Assembly: GCA_947178105.1 (NCBI GenBank)
Contig: CAMWXD010000002.1
Location: 62,001 to 126,000 of the forward strand
DNA from: an uncultured Eubacterium sp.
GTDB lineage: Bacteria; Bacillota; Clostridia; Lachnospirales; Lachnospiraceae
Length of the DNA: 64,000 nucleotides
Direction of reading: 5' to 3'
In this document: piece by piece, positions 26,559 to 35,695 of the stretch
Layout: each line of letters begins with the position of its first letter
How positions within the stretch are numbered: the first letter of the stretch is position 1
Made by a program: the position numbers and the translations under genes
Notes under the pieces: model-generated
What the model saw: only the letters and a program-made list of their open reading frames with translations
What the model was told of the DNA's origin: nothing
The model's database searches: none

Positions 26559-28221
26559 AAATACGCTCCCTTAATACTTCAATCAGGCAGCGATGCTTAT
26601 TATCCTTTTTCTGGTATGCGATGCCTACGGCAAGGATACGCCCGGTATATACAGGCTGTGCGCCAAGCTCACCGAGAAATTTCAGCGCATAGTTCTGCTT
26701 TTTAATCTGCTGGATGGCAGCTTTTGCAGTACTGTTTACCTTTAACTCCAGAATGATGCAGTCATCGTCTGTGTGTTTCGGATAAAAAAGAAAATCTGCA
26801 TACCCGGTTCCTGCCTTTGCTTCCCGTTCGATCTGATAAGTATTGCGGGCTTCCAGATAGACAAGCCTGATCACTGCGGCAAGCTCTGCCTCATTGCTGT
26901 AGCAAAGCAGAGGGCTTTCTGTATGATGGGCATATTCCAGGATTTTTGACATAGTTTTTGTATCGCCATCTTTTGTTGCTTTCAGCATCCGGGCGGAAGC
27001 TTTTGCAAGCTGGTGTACATATCCGAGGGAAGGTTCTTTTTGCAGCATATCGGCAAAACGGTTTAAAAGCTCCAGATTTGGAATGGAAACCATGCCGTCT
27101 TTGCAGCTTAAAAATCCAAATACAACCATAGCGGATAATATTTCATCGCGGGTTGTCAGGTTCATGGAGGTTGCCGCATACTCCTGGATGTTTGCCGATA
27201 CGGGTGTGCCGGATACCATAAGCGCAATATCGTCCCGCATCTTGGCGACATTGTGCTCCAGGTAATAAAAGATTTCATCATAGGGGCCGGAGCTTGTCCA
27301 ATAGCTGCCGAGCTGGTTGTCATTTAATGCGCCTGTTACAGAGCGTGGATTATACAGCCGTCTGCCAGATAGCGTTTCATATCCATCATACCAGAGCTTT
27401 AATCCTTTCCGGGTAACCCGAGGCGCTGATTCCAGGCTTTGGTAGCGGTCAAAAAGCAGGTCTACCTCTTCATCGGTAAAGCCGAAATAACTGCCGTATT
27501 TTTCTTTTCCTGCCATCGTGTATTCGAAAAACATATTTAGCTCTGAACCGCTGGAGTATTTTGCGATCGGCAGGATTCCCGTCATATAGGCGAACTCCAC
27601 GTAGGGCTGGTCTTTTAACAGGCTGCTTAAAAAGCCGATATAAGAAGCCTGGTCATCTTTTGTAATAAAACTGCGATGAAAGATAAAATCCCATTCGTCC
27701 AGTACAAAAATAAATTTTTCACCGTCTCCAAATTCTATAATTTTATTCAAAGCATCCCAGAGCGCATCTTTTTTATGGATACCAGCATCTGGAAATGCGC
27801 GCGTCAGGTCTTCCATCAACAGGTTTTTGATACGGGAAATATATTCTTTATAGGAGGTACATTCGTCTGGCATTTCATTCAGCATAATGTGGATGACATT
27901 GTGCTTGTTCAGATGCTTTTTATATGCCGGAGCAGATGCGGCAGCCAGTGTATCAAACAATTTGCTGTGATCGGCTCCTTTTCCAAAATAGGAGGAAATC
28001 ATATTTGCCATAACTGTTTTCCCAAAGCGCCTTGGCCTGGTGATGCAGATATATTTATCGCCCTTTCCCCGGAGCGGAGCAGATGCCTGTTCAGAAGGCT
28101 GAACGGATTCCACAAGCGGGATCAGGTCTTTTAAGATCGCAGACTTATCTACAAAATAGGTGGCAGTAGCACATTCGCCAAAAAGCAGTCCCGGTTTTTT
28201 GCTGTTTAAATAAAAGCCCAT
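26557..28221 (-). CDS. AAA-ATPase-like/PD-(D/E)XK nuclease superfamily protein (copy 1)
   Basis: A 554-residue soluble protein with two modules. The first is an AAA-ATPase-like domain (PF09820 type) with the P-loop RPRRFGKT near residue 68 and Walker B FIFVLDEWDFIF near 175. The second is a C-terminal PD-(D/E)XK nuclease-like domain (PF08011 type) with GYADFLFYP...CIILELKV around 475-496. The family is very common in gut Firmicutes and Bacteroidetes and has no settled function. The ATG at 28221 has AAGGAG seven bases upstream; a GTG at 28230 is less likely. A paralogue lies at 36797-38365. It faces the beta-propeller gene and follows the LacI-type regulator on the same strand. Confidence 0.85.
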   Translation of the reverse strand: MGFYLNSKKPGLLFGECATATYFVDKSAILKDLIPLVESVQPSEQASAPLRGKGDKYICITRPRRFGKTVMANMISSYFGKGADHSKLFDTLAAASAPAYKKHLNKHNVIHIMLNEMPDECTSYKEYISRIKNLLMEDLTRAFPDAGIHKKDALWDALNKIIEFGDGEKFIFVLDEWDFIFHRSFITKDDQASYIGFLSSLLKDQPYVEFAYMTGILPIAKYSSGSELNMFFEYTMAGKEKYGSYFGFTDEEVDLLFDRYQSLESAPRVTRKGLKLWYDGYETLSGRRLYNPRSVTGALNDNQLGSYWTSSGPYDEIFYYLEHNVAKMRDDIALMVSGTPVSANIQEYAATSMNLTTRDEILSAMVVFGFLSCKDGMVSIPNLELLNRFADMLQKEPSLGYVHQLAKASARMLKATKDGDTKTMSKILEYAHHTESPLLCYSNEAELAAVIRLVYLEARNTYQIEREAKAGTGYADFLFYPKHTDDDCIILELKVNSTAKAAIQQIKKQNYALKFLGELGAQPVYTGRILAVGIAYQKKDNKHRCLIEVLRERI

Positions 28222-28289
28222 GTCGAACACTCCTTAATCAAACGCTCTTTCAGAATCAGTATAAATGCAAAAAACAGATTGCGCAAGCA

Positions 28290-29306
28290 TTAAAACAGCG
28301 AAATGACAGACTGGCGCTCTACAATGTCCACATCCATCGTAATCTGGCACGGCCCATTGGTCTTGCCGGTGCAGATTTTTTCCAGCAAAAGCCGGGTGGC
28401 GAGGCGCGCCTTTTGCGGGATATCCTGAGAGATCGAGGTCAGCTTCGGCATTGTGTACTGGCAGAGGGCAAGGTTGTCATAGCCGATGACGGAAAGGTCA
28501 GCGGGGACTCTTAAGCCGCCCAGCCTGGCGCCCTCCATAACGCCGATCGCACAGATATCCGCAGTCGCCACAGCGGCAGTCAGGTGATTCATGGACGCAA
28601 TTTTTTTGCCGGCTGCAATTCCTCCTTCATAAGAAGGCGGATAGGTCAGCACATATTCCGGGCGGAACGAAATGCCGCTTTCGTCCAGCGCCCTGCGGTA
28701 GCCTTGGAAACGCCCTGTCAGGATATGGTTGCCTTCATAATCAGCAACAAAGGCAATGTGCGTATGGCCGTGGTTTATCATATACTTTGTGGAAAGGTAT
28801 AAGCCTTTCTGGTCGTCGGAACAAATATTGATCAGCTCAGGGGATGCAAGGCTGCTGTCAAAGACGGCAATCGGGACGGAGGCTGTCTGCATAAACGATT
28901 CCAGATAGGCTTCAAAATCAGGATGCAGAAAAATAATGCCTTCTACGTTCCAGTTTTTTAACAGCGCTGTAATGTCGCTTTCGTGCGAGATTGAGCGTAC
29001 CATCGTATAGTAGCCATTGCCGCGCAGCTCCTGCTCGATAGTGCCGATCATTGTGCTGATATATGGATTCTCCAGAAAATTTTCGGTCGTTTCTTCTTCG
29101 TAAATGGATAAAATAATCCCGATAATATTGGACGATTTATTTGACAGGCTGCGTGCGCTTAAATTAGGCACATAGCCGCATTCTTCTATAATAGCGTTTA
29201 CTCTTTCGATGGTTTTTGCCGATACCCGGCTGGTTTTTCCATGAACGACGTTGGATACGGTCATCATGCTGACGCCGGCTTTGTCTGCGACATCTTTTAA
29301 AGTCAT
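28290..29306 (-). CDS. LacI-family transcriptional regulator
   Basis: A 338-residue repressor-type regulator. The N-terminal helix-turn-helix (MTLKDVADKAGVSMMTVSNVVHGKTSRVSAKTIERV) and hinge (GYVPNLSARSLSN) are followed by a periplasmic-binding-protein-like effector domain. It is divergent from the solute-binding protein gene at 29865 and probably controls that sugar locus through TTTAGC/GCTAAA-type operators (29726-29737 and others). The ATG at 29306 has GGAGG eight bases upstream; a GTG at 29315 is also in frame. The effector is probably the transported sugar or its phosphate, not identifiable here. Confidence 0.92.
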   Translation of the reverse strand: MTLKDVADKAGVSMMTVSNVVHGKTSRVSAKTIERVNAIIEECGYVPNLSARSLSNKSSNIIGIILSIYEEETTENFLENPYISTMIGTIEQELRGNGYYTMVRSISHESDITALLKNWNVEGIIFLHPDFEAYLESFMQTASVPIAVFDSSLASPELINICSDDQKGLYLSTKYMINHGHTHIAFVADYEGNHILTGRFQGYRRALDESGISFRPEYVLTYPPSYEGGIAAGKKIASMNHLTAAVATADICAIGVMEGARLGGLRVPADLSVIGYDNLALCQYTMPKLTSISQDIPQKARLATRLLLEKICTGKTNGPCQITMDVDIVERQSVISLF

Positions 29307-29377
29307 CCATTGCACCTCCTCGTAAAATCATGGCAGTACAAAATAGGAATGCTGCCCGTATGATGCAGAAATTATAA

Positions 29378-29416
29378 GTTTATGCTAAACCTATCAATAA
29401 AGTTTATAAACCTATC
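29378..29416. promoter_or_regulatory. paired operator-like repeats upstream of the LacI-type gene
   Basis: GTTTA-TGC-TAAAC (29378-29390) and GTTTATAAAC (29402-29411) are both dyads, each followed by CCTATC. The repeats TAAACCTATC start at 29385 and 29407, 22 bp (two helical turns) apart. They probably bind the divergent LacI-type regulator and may autoregulate it. Confidence 0.45.
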
Positions 29417-29687
29417 GTATTTTGCAGCACGGCCGTATGGCAAGCTGCCGGATCCGAAGGCTGACAGTATTTGCAGCCGCAGGACAGTGTGGTGCCCAGG
29501 AAGCATTTGCAGAAAAATACTGGTTTCTTGCCGGTGTTAAGGGACGAAAAGGGTTTAGCATATACAAATATTATATATTAGGATACTTTTGAAATCAACT
29601 TATAAAAATAAAAACAAAAAAGATGTAATATATGCATAAAAACAGATGTGAAAAACTGTGAAAATATAACAAATATGCAAAAGGTGA

Positions 29688-29737
29688 TTGACGTAATAAA
29701 CAAAACATGCTATTTTAATTATAGATTTAGCGCTAAA
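29688..29737 (+). promoter_or_regulatory. sugar ABC transporter promoter with LacI-type operator
   Basis: TTGACG at 29688-29693, a 17-bp spacer and TATTTT at 29711-29716. The perfect 12-bp palindrome TTTAGCGCTAAA (29726-29737) sits over the expected transcription start, a classic repressor position for a LacI-family protein with a central CG. Confidence 0.7.
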
Positions 29738-29864
29738 CCTAAGAATGGAAACGGATAGGAAAAATAAAGCAAAGATCAGGAAATGAAAAGTTACATCAAA
29801 ATGAGCAACGTAAAAAAATAGTAGTATCAAAAAAGAAGCGCAACACAAAAAAGGAGAGGAAAAT

Positions 29865-31250
29865 ATGAAGAAAAAATGGATTGCAGCAATGATGGCGGCT
29901 GCATTAGCAGTTACCGGGCTGGCAGGATGCGGCAGCAAAGACAGTAATGGAGAAGCAAACGGAAACAATGACGACAGCCAGAAAGTGGAAGCTCCGACGG
30001 AGCCGTTCGGTGATACGATAAAATATGATCCAAGCGTGGAGATTAACGAAGGAAAAGATATTACGATCGAATTGTGGGAGTGGGGCAGCGACGACCTGTT
30101 TCAGCAGATCATTGACGGATATACGGCAATGCATCCGAATGTAACGATCAAGCTCGTTAACAACCCGTGGGAAGATTACTGGACAAAGCTTCCGCTGGCG
30201 CTGGACGGGGCGAATGGCCCGGCGCTGTTTAACGTACATAACAGCTATCATGAAAACCTGATCAATTATATGGCGCCGCTGGAGATTCCGGTAGAAGACC
30301 TGGAAGCAGATTTTACCGGCGTGGCAGCACATATCATAGATGATAAAGTATACTATATTGATTATGGCATGATGACCGGCTCCGTTTATTATAATAAAGA
30401 TATGTGGGAAACAGCAGGGCTGACCGATGCGGATATACCAAAGACCTGGGATCAAATGCGCGAAGTGGCGAAAAAGCTTACAATCCGTGAGGGCGATTCT
30501 CTTGTACAGGCAGGCTTAAACTTTAATGACGACTTCCATCAGAATTATCTGCTTGGGTTAAACTACCAGCTCGGTGAGAACTTGTTCCAGGAAGACGGCA
30601 AGACGCCGAATGTCAATTCCGATTCGATGAAAAAGGTAATGCAGATGCTTGTAGACATGTATGAAGTGGACGGCGTAGGCTCCAAAGACTTTGGTGAAAA
30701 AGGCTCGGACAGCTTTGGGCAGGGACAGTCTGCAATGGTAATCCAGTGGGGACATTATTATAACACATTGAATACGACATGGAGCGATATTAATTTCGGC
30801 GTATTTGAAATTCCGACTTTTGATGAAAATCCATATGCTTATAACCGCTACAACGGCGAGTCTACCTTCGGCATTAATAAGAGTGCTCCGGCAGAGCAGC
30901 AGGCGGTTGCACAGGATTTTGTAAAATATTTCCTTGCCAACGATGATGCGCAGATCGCGTTTAACCTGGCGATGAGTACGTTCCCGGCAAAGAAATCACT
31001 GGCGGACAATCCGCAGATTCTGGAAAACCCTTCTCTGGCAGTATTGTCCGAGCATATCGACCATTATATTTGGCCGGGCCCAATGCCTTCTACTGTAGAG
31101 ACATCTCTGAAAAAGGCAGGGCAGGATATCTTCTTTAACGGCGTGGACATTGATACGGCACTGAATGCCGCACAGGATGATATTATCCGCGATATGAAGA
31201 GCTCTACGTTTGTATCAGTAGAAAACCTGTATGAATTTGCAGAAAAATAA
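29865..31250 (+). CDS. sugar ABC transporter substrate-binding lipoprotein
   Basis: A 461-residue extracellular binding protein (family 1, CUT1 type) tethered by a lipid. The signal peptide ends in LAGC (lipidated Cys near residue 23) after a basic MKKKW start, followed by a Gly/Asn/Asp linker and the fold typical of maltose/oligosaccharide binders (ITIELWEWGSDD, VYYNKDMWETAGL, GQSAMVIQWGHYYN). Two permease genes and a GH31 glycosidase follow, suggesting uptake of an alpha-linked oligosaccharide. No ATPase gene is nearby, so a shared MsmX-type ATPase is likely. Confidence 0.9.
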   Translation: MKKKWIAAMMAAALAVTGLAGCGSKDSNGEANGNNDDSQKVEAPTEPFGDTIKYDPSVEINEGKDITIELWEWGSDDLFQQIIDGYTAMHPNVTIKLVNNPWEDYWTKLPLALDGANGPALFNVHNSYHENLINYMAPLEIPVEDLEADFTGVAAHIIDDKVYYIDYGMMTGSVYYNKDMWETAGLTDADIPKTWDQMREVAKKLTIREGDSLVQAGLNFNDDFHQNYLLGLNYQLGENLFQEDGKTPNVNSDSMKKVMQMLVDMYEVDGVGSKDFGEKGSDSFGQGQSAMVIQWGHYYNTLNTTWSDINFGVFEIPTFDENPYAYNRYNGESTFGINKSAPAEQQAVAQDFVKYFLANDDAQIAFNLAMSTFPAKKSLADNPQILENPSLAVLSEHIDHYIWPGPMPSTVETSLKKAGQDIFFNGVDIDTALNAAQDDIIRDMKSSTFVSVENLYEFAEK

Positions 31251-31339
31251 AGCAGCAGTGCAGTAGTGTGAGCATTTTGGCGCTTGCCTCTGACAAAGAG
31301 GCAGCGCCGGTAAATGGGAGAAAATCAGGGAGGAAAGTT

Positions 31340-32218
31340 ATGTTTAAAAAATCAAGTCCCCTTCAGAGCAAAAGCGAGATAATCCTGCGGAATATCGTAG
31401 TTGTTGCAATGGTTGTATTTTTTATGCTGTTTCTTATTATTCCAATTGGAATCGCATTTGCGGGAAGTTTTCATGAATGGAATCCGCTGAGCGGAACTTA
31501 CCGGTTCCTTGGGCTCGACAATTATAAAGAAGTCTTTACAAGCGCATTGTTTGGCAAATCCATGCTGAATACGCTGATCTTTTCCGCAGTAGTTATTATT
31601 TTCCGGGTCGGCCTGGGGCTTGGGATCGCGTATGCGATCTATTCTTCTTTAGTCAAATATAAGAGTTTTTTCAGGGCAGTTTATTATATGCCGGTCGTGA
31701 CTCCTATGGTAGCGGTAGCTTTTGTATGGAAGTTTATGTATAACCCGCAGATTGGTACGATCAACCAGATCTTCGGCCTTGATATTAACTGGCTGATGAA
31801 TCCAAAGACGGCGCTGCTTGCGGTTATGATTATGACGATCTGGAAGGATTTTGGATATGCAGTCGTTATGTTTATGGCGGGGCTTTATTCACTGCCGTCG
31901 GATGCGCTCGAAGCGGCAAATGTAGACGGTGCAAGCGCATGGCAGACCTTCCGCTATATCACATTTCCGCTGTTAAAACCAATGACCCTGTTTGTAGTCA
32001 TTACATCGATTATTTCTTATATTCAGGCGTATGTGCAAATTTTAATTATGACAGAAGGCGGGCCTGGCACGGCTACTTATCTGGCGTCTTATATTATCTA
32101 TGATGAGGCTTTTGTAAAATATAATTTTGGCTACGCGTCAGCGCTGTCGTTTGTATTGTTTGTGATTACGGCGGCATTTACATGGTTATCGTTCCGCGTA
32201 TCCGGCAAGGAAGAATAG
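31340..32218 (+). CDS. sugar ABC transporter permease (MalF-type)
   Basis: A 292-residue inner membrane protein with six predicted helices and the EAA loop that docks the ATPase (LPSDALEAANVDGASAWQTFRYITFPLLKP). The start at 31340 gives a normal N-terminus and has GGGAGGAAAG upstream; the frame is open from 31268 but that part lacks a ribosome binding site. It is the first of two permeases in the LacI-controlled locus. Confidence 0.92.
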   Translation: MFKKSSPLQSKSEIILRNIVVVAMVVFFMLFLIIPIGIAFAGSFHEWNPLSGTYRFLGLDNYKEVFTSALFGKSMLNTLIFSAVVIIFRVGLGLGIAYAIYSSLVKYKSFFRAVYYMPVVTPMVAVAFVWKFMYNPQIGTINQIFGLDINWLMNPKTALLAVMIMTIWKDFGYAVVMFMAGLYSLPSDALEAANVDGASAWQTFRYITFPLLKPMTLFVVITSIISYIQAYVQILIMTEGGPGTATYLASYIIYDEAFVKYNFGYASALSFVLFVITAAFTWLSFRVSGKEE

Positions 32219-32229
32219 GAGGTCGTAAG

Positions 32230-33051
32230 ATGAAAAGAAAAGTAAGCAGTGTACTGGTGAACGGATTCCTCCTGATTCTGGGGATTGTCACGGTATATCC
32301 GTTCTTTTGGATGCTGTCGTCTTCGTTTAAGCAAAATAAGGAAATTATGGCGCTGCATCAGAAGTTTTTGCCGCAGGAGTTTATTTTGAGCAACTATGAG
32401 AGTATGAACGCCCATTTTAATTTCCTGCGTTTTTTTGCAAACAGCCTTTTGATTACTGTTGTGGTCACGCTGCTTGTCATTTATACAAGTACGTTATGCG
32501 GCTTTGTGCTGAGCAAATATAAATTTAAAGGAAGAGAGTTTTTATTCAGCGTCGTGCTGTCTACAATGATGATTCCATGGTGTGTAACGATCATTCCGAA
32601 GTATTCCATGATCCAGTCTTTTGGGTGGATGAACTCTTATAAGGCGCTGATTATCCCGGCGATGTTCAGCGGGTTTGGAATCTTTATGATGAAGCAGCAT
32701 ATCGCGTCCCTGCCGGATGAGATCTTAGAAGCGGCGAGGATTGACGGAGCCAATGAATTTTATATTTTCCATCGGATTATTATGCCGATGGCAAAAAATG
32801 GAATTTCCAGTATTGCGATTTTTCAATTTTTATGGACATGGGAAGATTTCCTGTGGCCGTATTTGGTAATCAACGATCAGGAAAAACAGCTTCTTGCCGT
32901 AGGGCTTAAGATGTTTAACGGGCAGTATTCTACAGATTATGGCGCATTGTTTGCAGCGACAGCCATTTCGATATTGCCGGTTCTGCTTATTTATCTGTTT
33001 TTCCAGAAGCAGTTTATTGCCGGAATTGCCTCTTCTGCTGTAAAAGGGTAG
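32230..33051 (+). CDS. sugar ABC transporter permease (MalG-type)
   Basis: A 273-residue permease with six predicted helices and the EAA loop ASLPDEILEAARIDGANEFYIFHRIIMPMAKN. It ends in the short VKG tail common in this family. AGGAGG lies seven bases upstream of the ATG at 32230. It starts 11 bases after the first permease and is the heterodimer partner. Its stop codon lies in a tandem 16-bp repeat. Confidence 0.92.
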   Translation: MKRKVSSVLVNGFLLILGIVTVYPFFWMLSSSFKQNKEIMALHQKFLPQEFILSNYESMNAHFNFLRFFANSLLITVVVTLLVIYTSTLCGFVLSKYKFKGREFLFSVVLSTMMIPWCVTIIPKYSMIQSFGWMNSYKALIIPAMFSGFGIFMMKQHIASLPDEILEAARIDGANEFYIFHRIIMPMAKNGISSIAIFQFLWTWEDFLWPYLVINDQEKQLLAVGLKMFNGQYSTDYGALFAATAISILPVLLIYLFFQKQFIAGIASSAVKG

Positions 33052-33089
33052 AGGTGCAAAAGGATAGAAGTGTAAAAGGATAGATGAAA
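33042..33089 (+). repeat. three tandem ~16-bp repeats at the permease stop
   Basis: Units start at 33042, 33058 and 33074, each beginning AAAAGG(G/A)TAGA. The first contains the permease stop codon, so the repeat seems to have grown by duplicating the gene's end. The third unit is degenerate. Confidence 0.7.
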
Positions 33090-33114
33090 TGGAATAAGGG
33101 AAGGAGATCGAATT

Positions 33115-35517
33115 ATGAAAGATACATATAGGGTGGAAACCAGTCCCCTTGCTCTGGCTGAAAATATCATTGCCGGGGAAAAATACAGAATTACAATGCT
33201 GACCGAAGGGCTGGTACGCCTGGAATACAGTGAGGATGGAGTTTTTGAAGACAGGGCGACGCAGATGGTGTTCCACAGGGATTTTCCAAAGGCTTCTTAT
33301 AAGGTTTTGGAGACGGAAAACGGTATCAGGATTCTTACTTCCCGTATTCAGCTTCAATACAATCAGGAACAATTTACAAGCCATGGGCTGAGTATCCAGG
33401 TGGTAGGCAACTACAGTGCTTACCACAGCATCTGGCATTTTGGAGAGCCGGTCTATGGCCTGGGAGGTACGGCGAGGACTCTGGATGAAGCGGACGGAGC
33501 GGTCAGCCTGGACCATGGCGTAGCCTCGCGCTTTGGATATTCGGTAGTGGATGACAGCAGGTCGCAGGTGCTGTTGGAGGATGGATGGATCGAGCCGAGA
33601 AAAAAAGGGATCTGGGACTTGTATTTCTTTGGGTATGGACATGATTATAAACAGGCGCTGCGCGATTTTTATTATCTTTGCGGGGGCACGCCGATGCTGC
33701 CGCGGTTTGCGCTTGGAAACTGGTGGAGCCGTTATTATAAGTATTCGGAGCAGACGTATATGGAGCTGATGGAACGGTTTGCCAGGGAAAACCTGCCGTT
33801 TACGGTGGCGGTGATCGATATGGACTGGCATATTGTGGATGTAGACCCACAGTACGGCAGCGGCTGGACTGGCTATACATGGAATAAAGAGCTGTTTCCG
33901 GATCCGGCAAGGTTTCTTGCATGGCTGCATGAGCGGGGAATGCACGTGACGCTGAATGTCCATCCGGCTAATGGTGTGCAGGCATATGAAGAAATGTATG
34001 AACATATGGCAAAAGCGCTGGGGGTGGATTATGAAAAGAAAGACCCGGTATTTTGTGACCTTGCCGACCCGCAGTATCTGGAAGCGTATTTTCAATACCT
34101 GCATCATCCGAGGGAAGAAGAAGGCGTAGATTTCTGGTGGATCGACTGGCAGCAGGGGAGCAACAGCAAGATCGAAGGGCTTGACCCGCTCTGGATCCTG
34201 AACCATTTTCATTATCTGGACAACAGGCGGGATGGAAAGCGCCCGCTGACGTTTTCCAGGTATGCCGGGCCGGGAAGCCACCGTTATCCGGTCGGGTTTT
34301 CGGGGGATACGGTGACGACCTGGGAATCTTTGGATTTCCAGCCGTATTTTACGGCAACGGCTTCGAATATCGGATATGGCTGGTGGAGCCATGATATCGG
34401 CGGCCATATGCTGGGCTATAGAAACGACGAGATGGTGGCGCGGTGGACGCAGTTTGGAATCTATTCGCCGATTATGCGGCTGCACAGCTCTAACAGTGCG
34501 TTTAACGGCAAAGAGCCATGGAGGTTTCAAAAGGATACAGAGCTTGCGATGGGCGAAGCGCTCAGGGAGCGCCACCGGATGATGCCGTATCTGTATACGA
34601 TGAATTACAGAAGCTATAAAAACGGCATCCCGCTTTTGCTGCCGATGTATTATGAGCATCCAGAGGAAGCAAATGCTTATGAGGTGAAAAACCAGTATTA
34701 TTTTGGAAGCGAGCTGATTGCGGCGCCGATTACAACACCGATGATCCCACGGGTGAATGTGGCGAGGGTAACGGCATGGCTGCCGGACGGCATCTGGTAT
34801 GATATTCATACGGGCATGATGTATGAGGGAGGCAGGATGCTGGATCTGTACAGGGATCTTACAAGTATCCCGGTTCTGGCAAAAGCAGGCGCGATCCTGC
34901 CGTTTACCGAAGAGATCGGCGGCGGACAGGCAGGGAAAAATCCAGGCTCGTTGCATATCCGTGTATTTGCAGGCGCGGACGGCAGTTTTTCGCTGTATGA
35001 GGACGACAATGAGACATGTGCCTATGAGGACGGCGAATGTGTGGTTACAAGGATGTATTATGTACAGGCACAGCAGGCGGTGTTTACGATCGAGCCGGCG
35101 GAAGGAAAAACGTCCCTGATCCCGCAGGAGCGTAGCTATACGGTCGAGCTGACAGGATTTTTGCCGCAGGCAGCTCAGTGTGTACAGGTGACTGCGGACG
35201 GCAGCGATACAGCGTTTACTGTAAAATATGATGAGAAAAAACAGGCTGTTCTTGTAGCTGTTCCAAAGACAAAGATTACGAAAAAGATTCGGGTCTGCGT
35301 GGAAAAAGCGTATATCAGTACCCAAAATGATGTACTGCAAAGATGCTTTGATTTTCTAAACCAGGCAGAGATCGGCTTTGTAAAGAAAGACAGGCTGTAT
35401 GGGATCATACAGCAGGAAAGCAGGGTGCCTGTCGTGCTGGCGCAACTGAACGCAATGAATTTGGAGGATGGGCTGTATGGGGCGCTGACGGAAATCTTAA
35501 CCGCGCGTCAATCATGA
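33115..35517 (+). CDS. glycoside hydrolase family 31 enzyme (alpha-glucosidase/alpha-xylosidase-type)
   Basis: An 800-residue cytoplasmic enzyme (no signal peptide) predicted to remove alpha-linked sugars from imported oligosaccharides. An N-terminal beta domain is followed by a TIM barrel with IDMDWHIVD, the nucleophile motif FWWIDWQQG (Asp near residue 344), the acid/base region GFSGDTVTTWESL (Asp near 399) and GGHMLGYRNDEMVARWTQFGIYSPIMRLHS, then C-terminal beta domains of the DUF5110 kind. A good ribosome binding site (AAGGAGATCG) precedes the ATG. It ends the LacI-controlled operon. The exact linkage cut cannot be read from sequence. Confidence 0.9.
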   Translation: MKDTYRVETSPLALAENIIAGEKYRITMLTEGLVRLEYSEDGVFEDRATQMVFHRDFPKASYKVLETENGIRILTSRIQLQYNQEQFTSHGLSIQVVGNYSAYHSIWHFGEPVYGLGGTARTLDEADGAVSLDHGVASRFGYSVVDDSRSQVLLEDGWIEPRKKGIWDLYFFGYGHDYKQALRDFYYLCGGTPMLPRFALGNWWSRYYKYSEQTYMELMERFARENLPFTVAVIDMDWHIVDVDPQYGSGWTGYTWNKELFPDPARFLAWLHERGMHVTLNVHPANGVQAYEEMYEHMAKALGVDYEKKDPVFCDLADPQYLEAYFQYLHHPREEEGVDFWWIDWQQGSNSKIEGLDPLWILNHFHYLDNRRDGKRPLTFSRYAGPGSHRYPVGFSGDTVTTWESLDFQPYFTATASNIGYGWWSHDIGGHMLGYRNDEMVARWTQFGIYSPIMRLHSSNSAFNGKEPWRFQKDTELAMGEALRERHRMMPYLYTMNYRSYKNGIPLLLPMYYEHPEEANAYEVKNQYYFGSELIAAPITTPMIPRVNVARVTAWLPDGIWYDIHTGMMYEGGRMLDLYRDLTSIPVLAKAGAILPFTEEIGGGQAGKNPGSLHIRVFAGADGSFSLYEDDNETCAYEDGECVVTRMYYVQAQQAVFTIEPAEGKTSLIPQERSYTVELTGFLPQAAQCVQVTADGSDTAFTVKYDEKKQAVLVAVPKTKITKKIRVCVEKAYISTQNDVLQRCFDFLNQAEIGFVKKDRLYGIIQQESRVPVVLAQLNAMNLEDGLYGALTEILTARQS

Positions 35518-35552
35518 AAACAGAAGAAGCGGCAAATCATACAGTGAAAATG

Positions 35553-35598
35553 CCGGAGTATGGAAGCGAAAGAGCTGCCATGCTCCGGTTTTATTTTT
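35553..35598 (+). terminator. rho-independent terminator after GH31 gene
   Basis: CCGGAGTATGG (35553-35563) pairs with CCATGCTCCGG (35578-35588), with one wobble, followed by TTTTATTTTT. It closes the LacI-controlled operon. Confidence 0.8.
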
Positions 35599-35695
35599 GT
35601 TGTGAAAAAACAGGATTAAAGGTTGAAATTTATAAAAAACAGAGTAAAATCGAGATAGGTGTATGTATAAGCATGGCAGGGGAGGGTTTGCCGGA

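Larger units (their letters stand above)
29307..29864. other. regulatory region between divergent lacI-type gene and ABC transporter
   Basis: About 560 bases without a gene. It holds two adjacent TAAACCTATC direct repeats with dyads near the regulator gene (29378-29416), a half operator GTTTAGCA at 29552-29559, an AT-rich stretch, and the transporter promoter with a perfect operator-like palindrome (29688-29737). Confidence 0.6.

Noticed and set aside
32830..35340. 836-codon open frame on the minus strand opposite the GH31 gene and part of the permease gene
   Set aside because: It is antisense to a clear GH31 enzyme, its translation is Arg/His/Cys/Pro-rich without domains, and no ribosome binding site is seen. 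It is an effect of codon use on the other strand.
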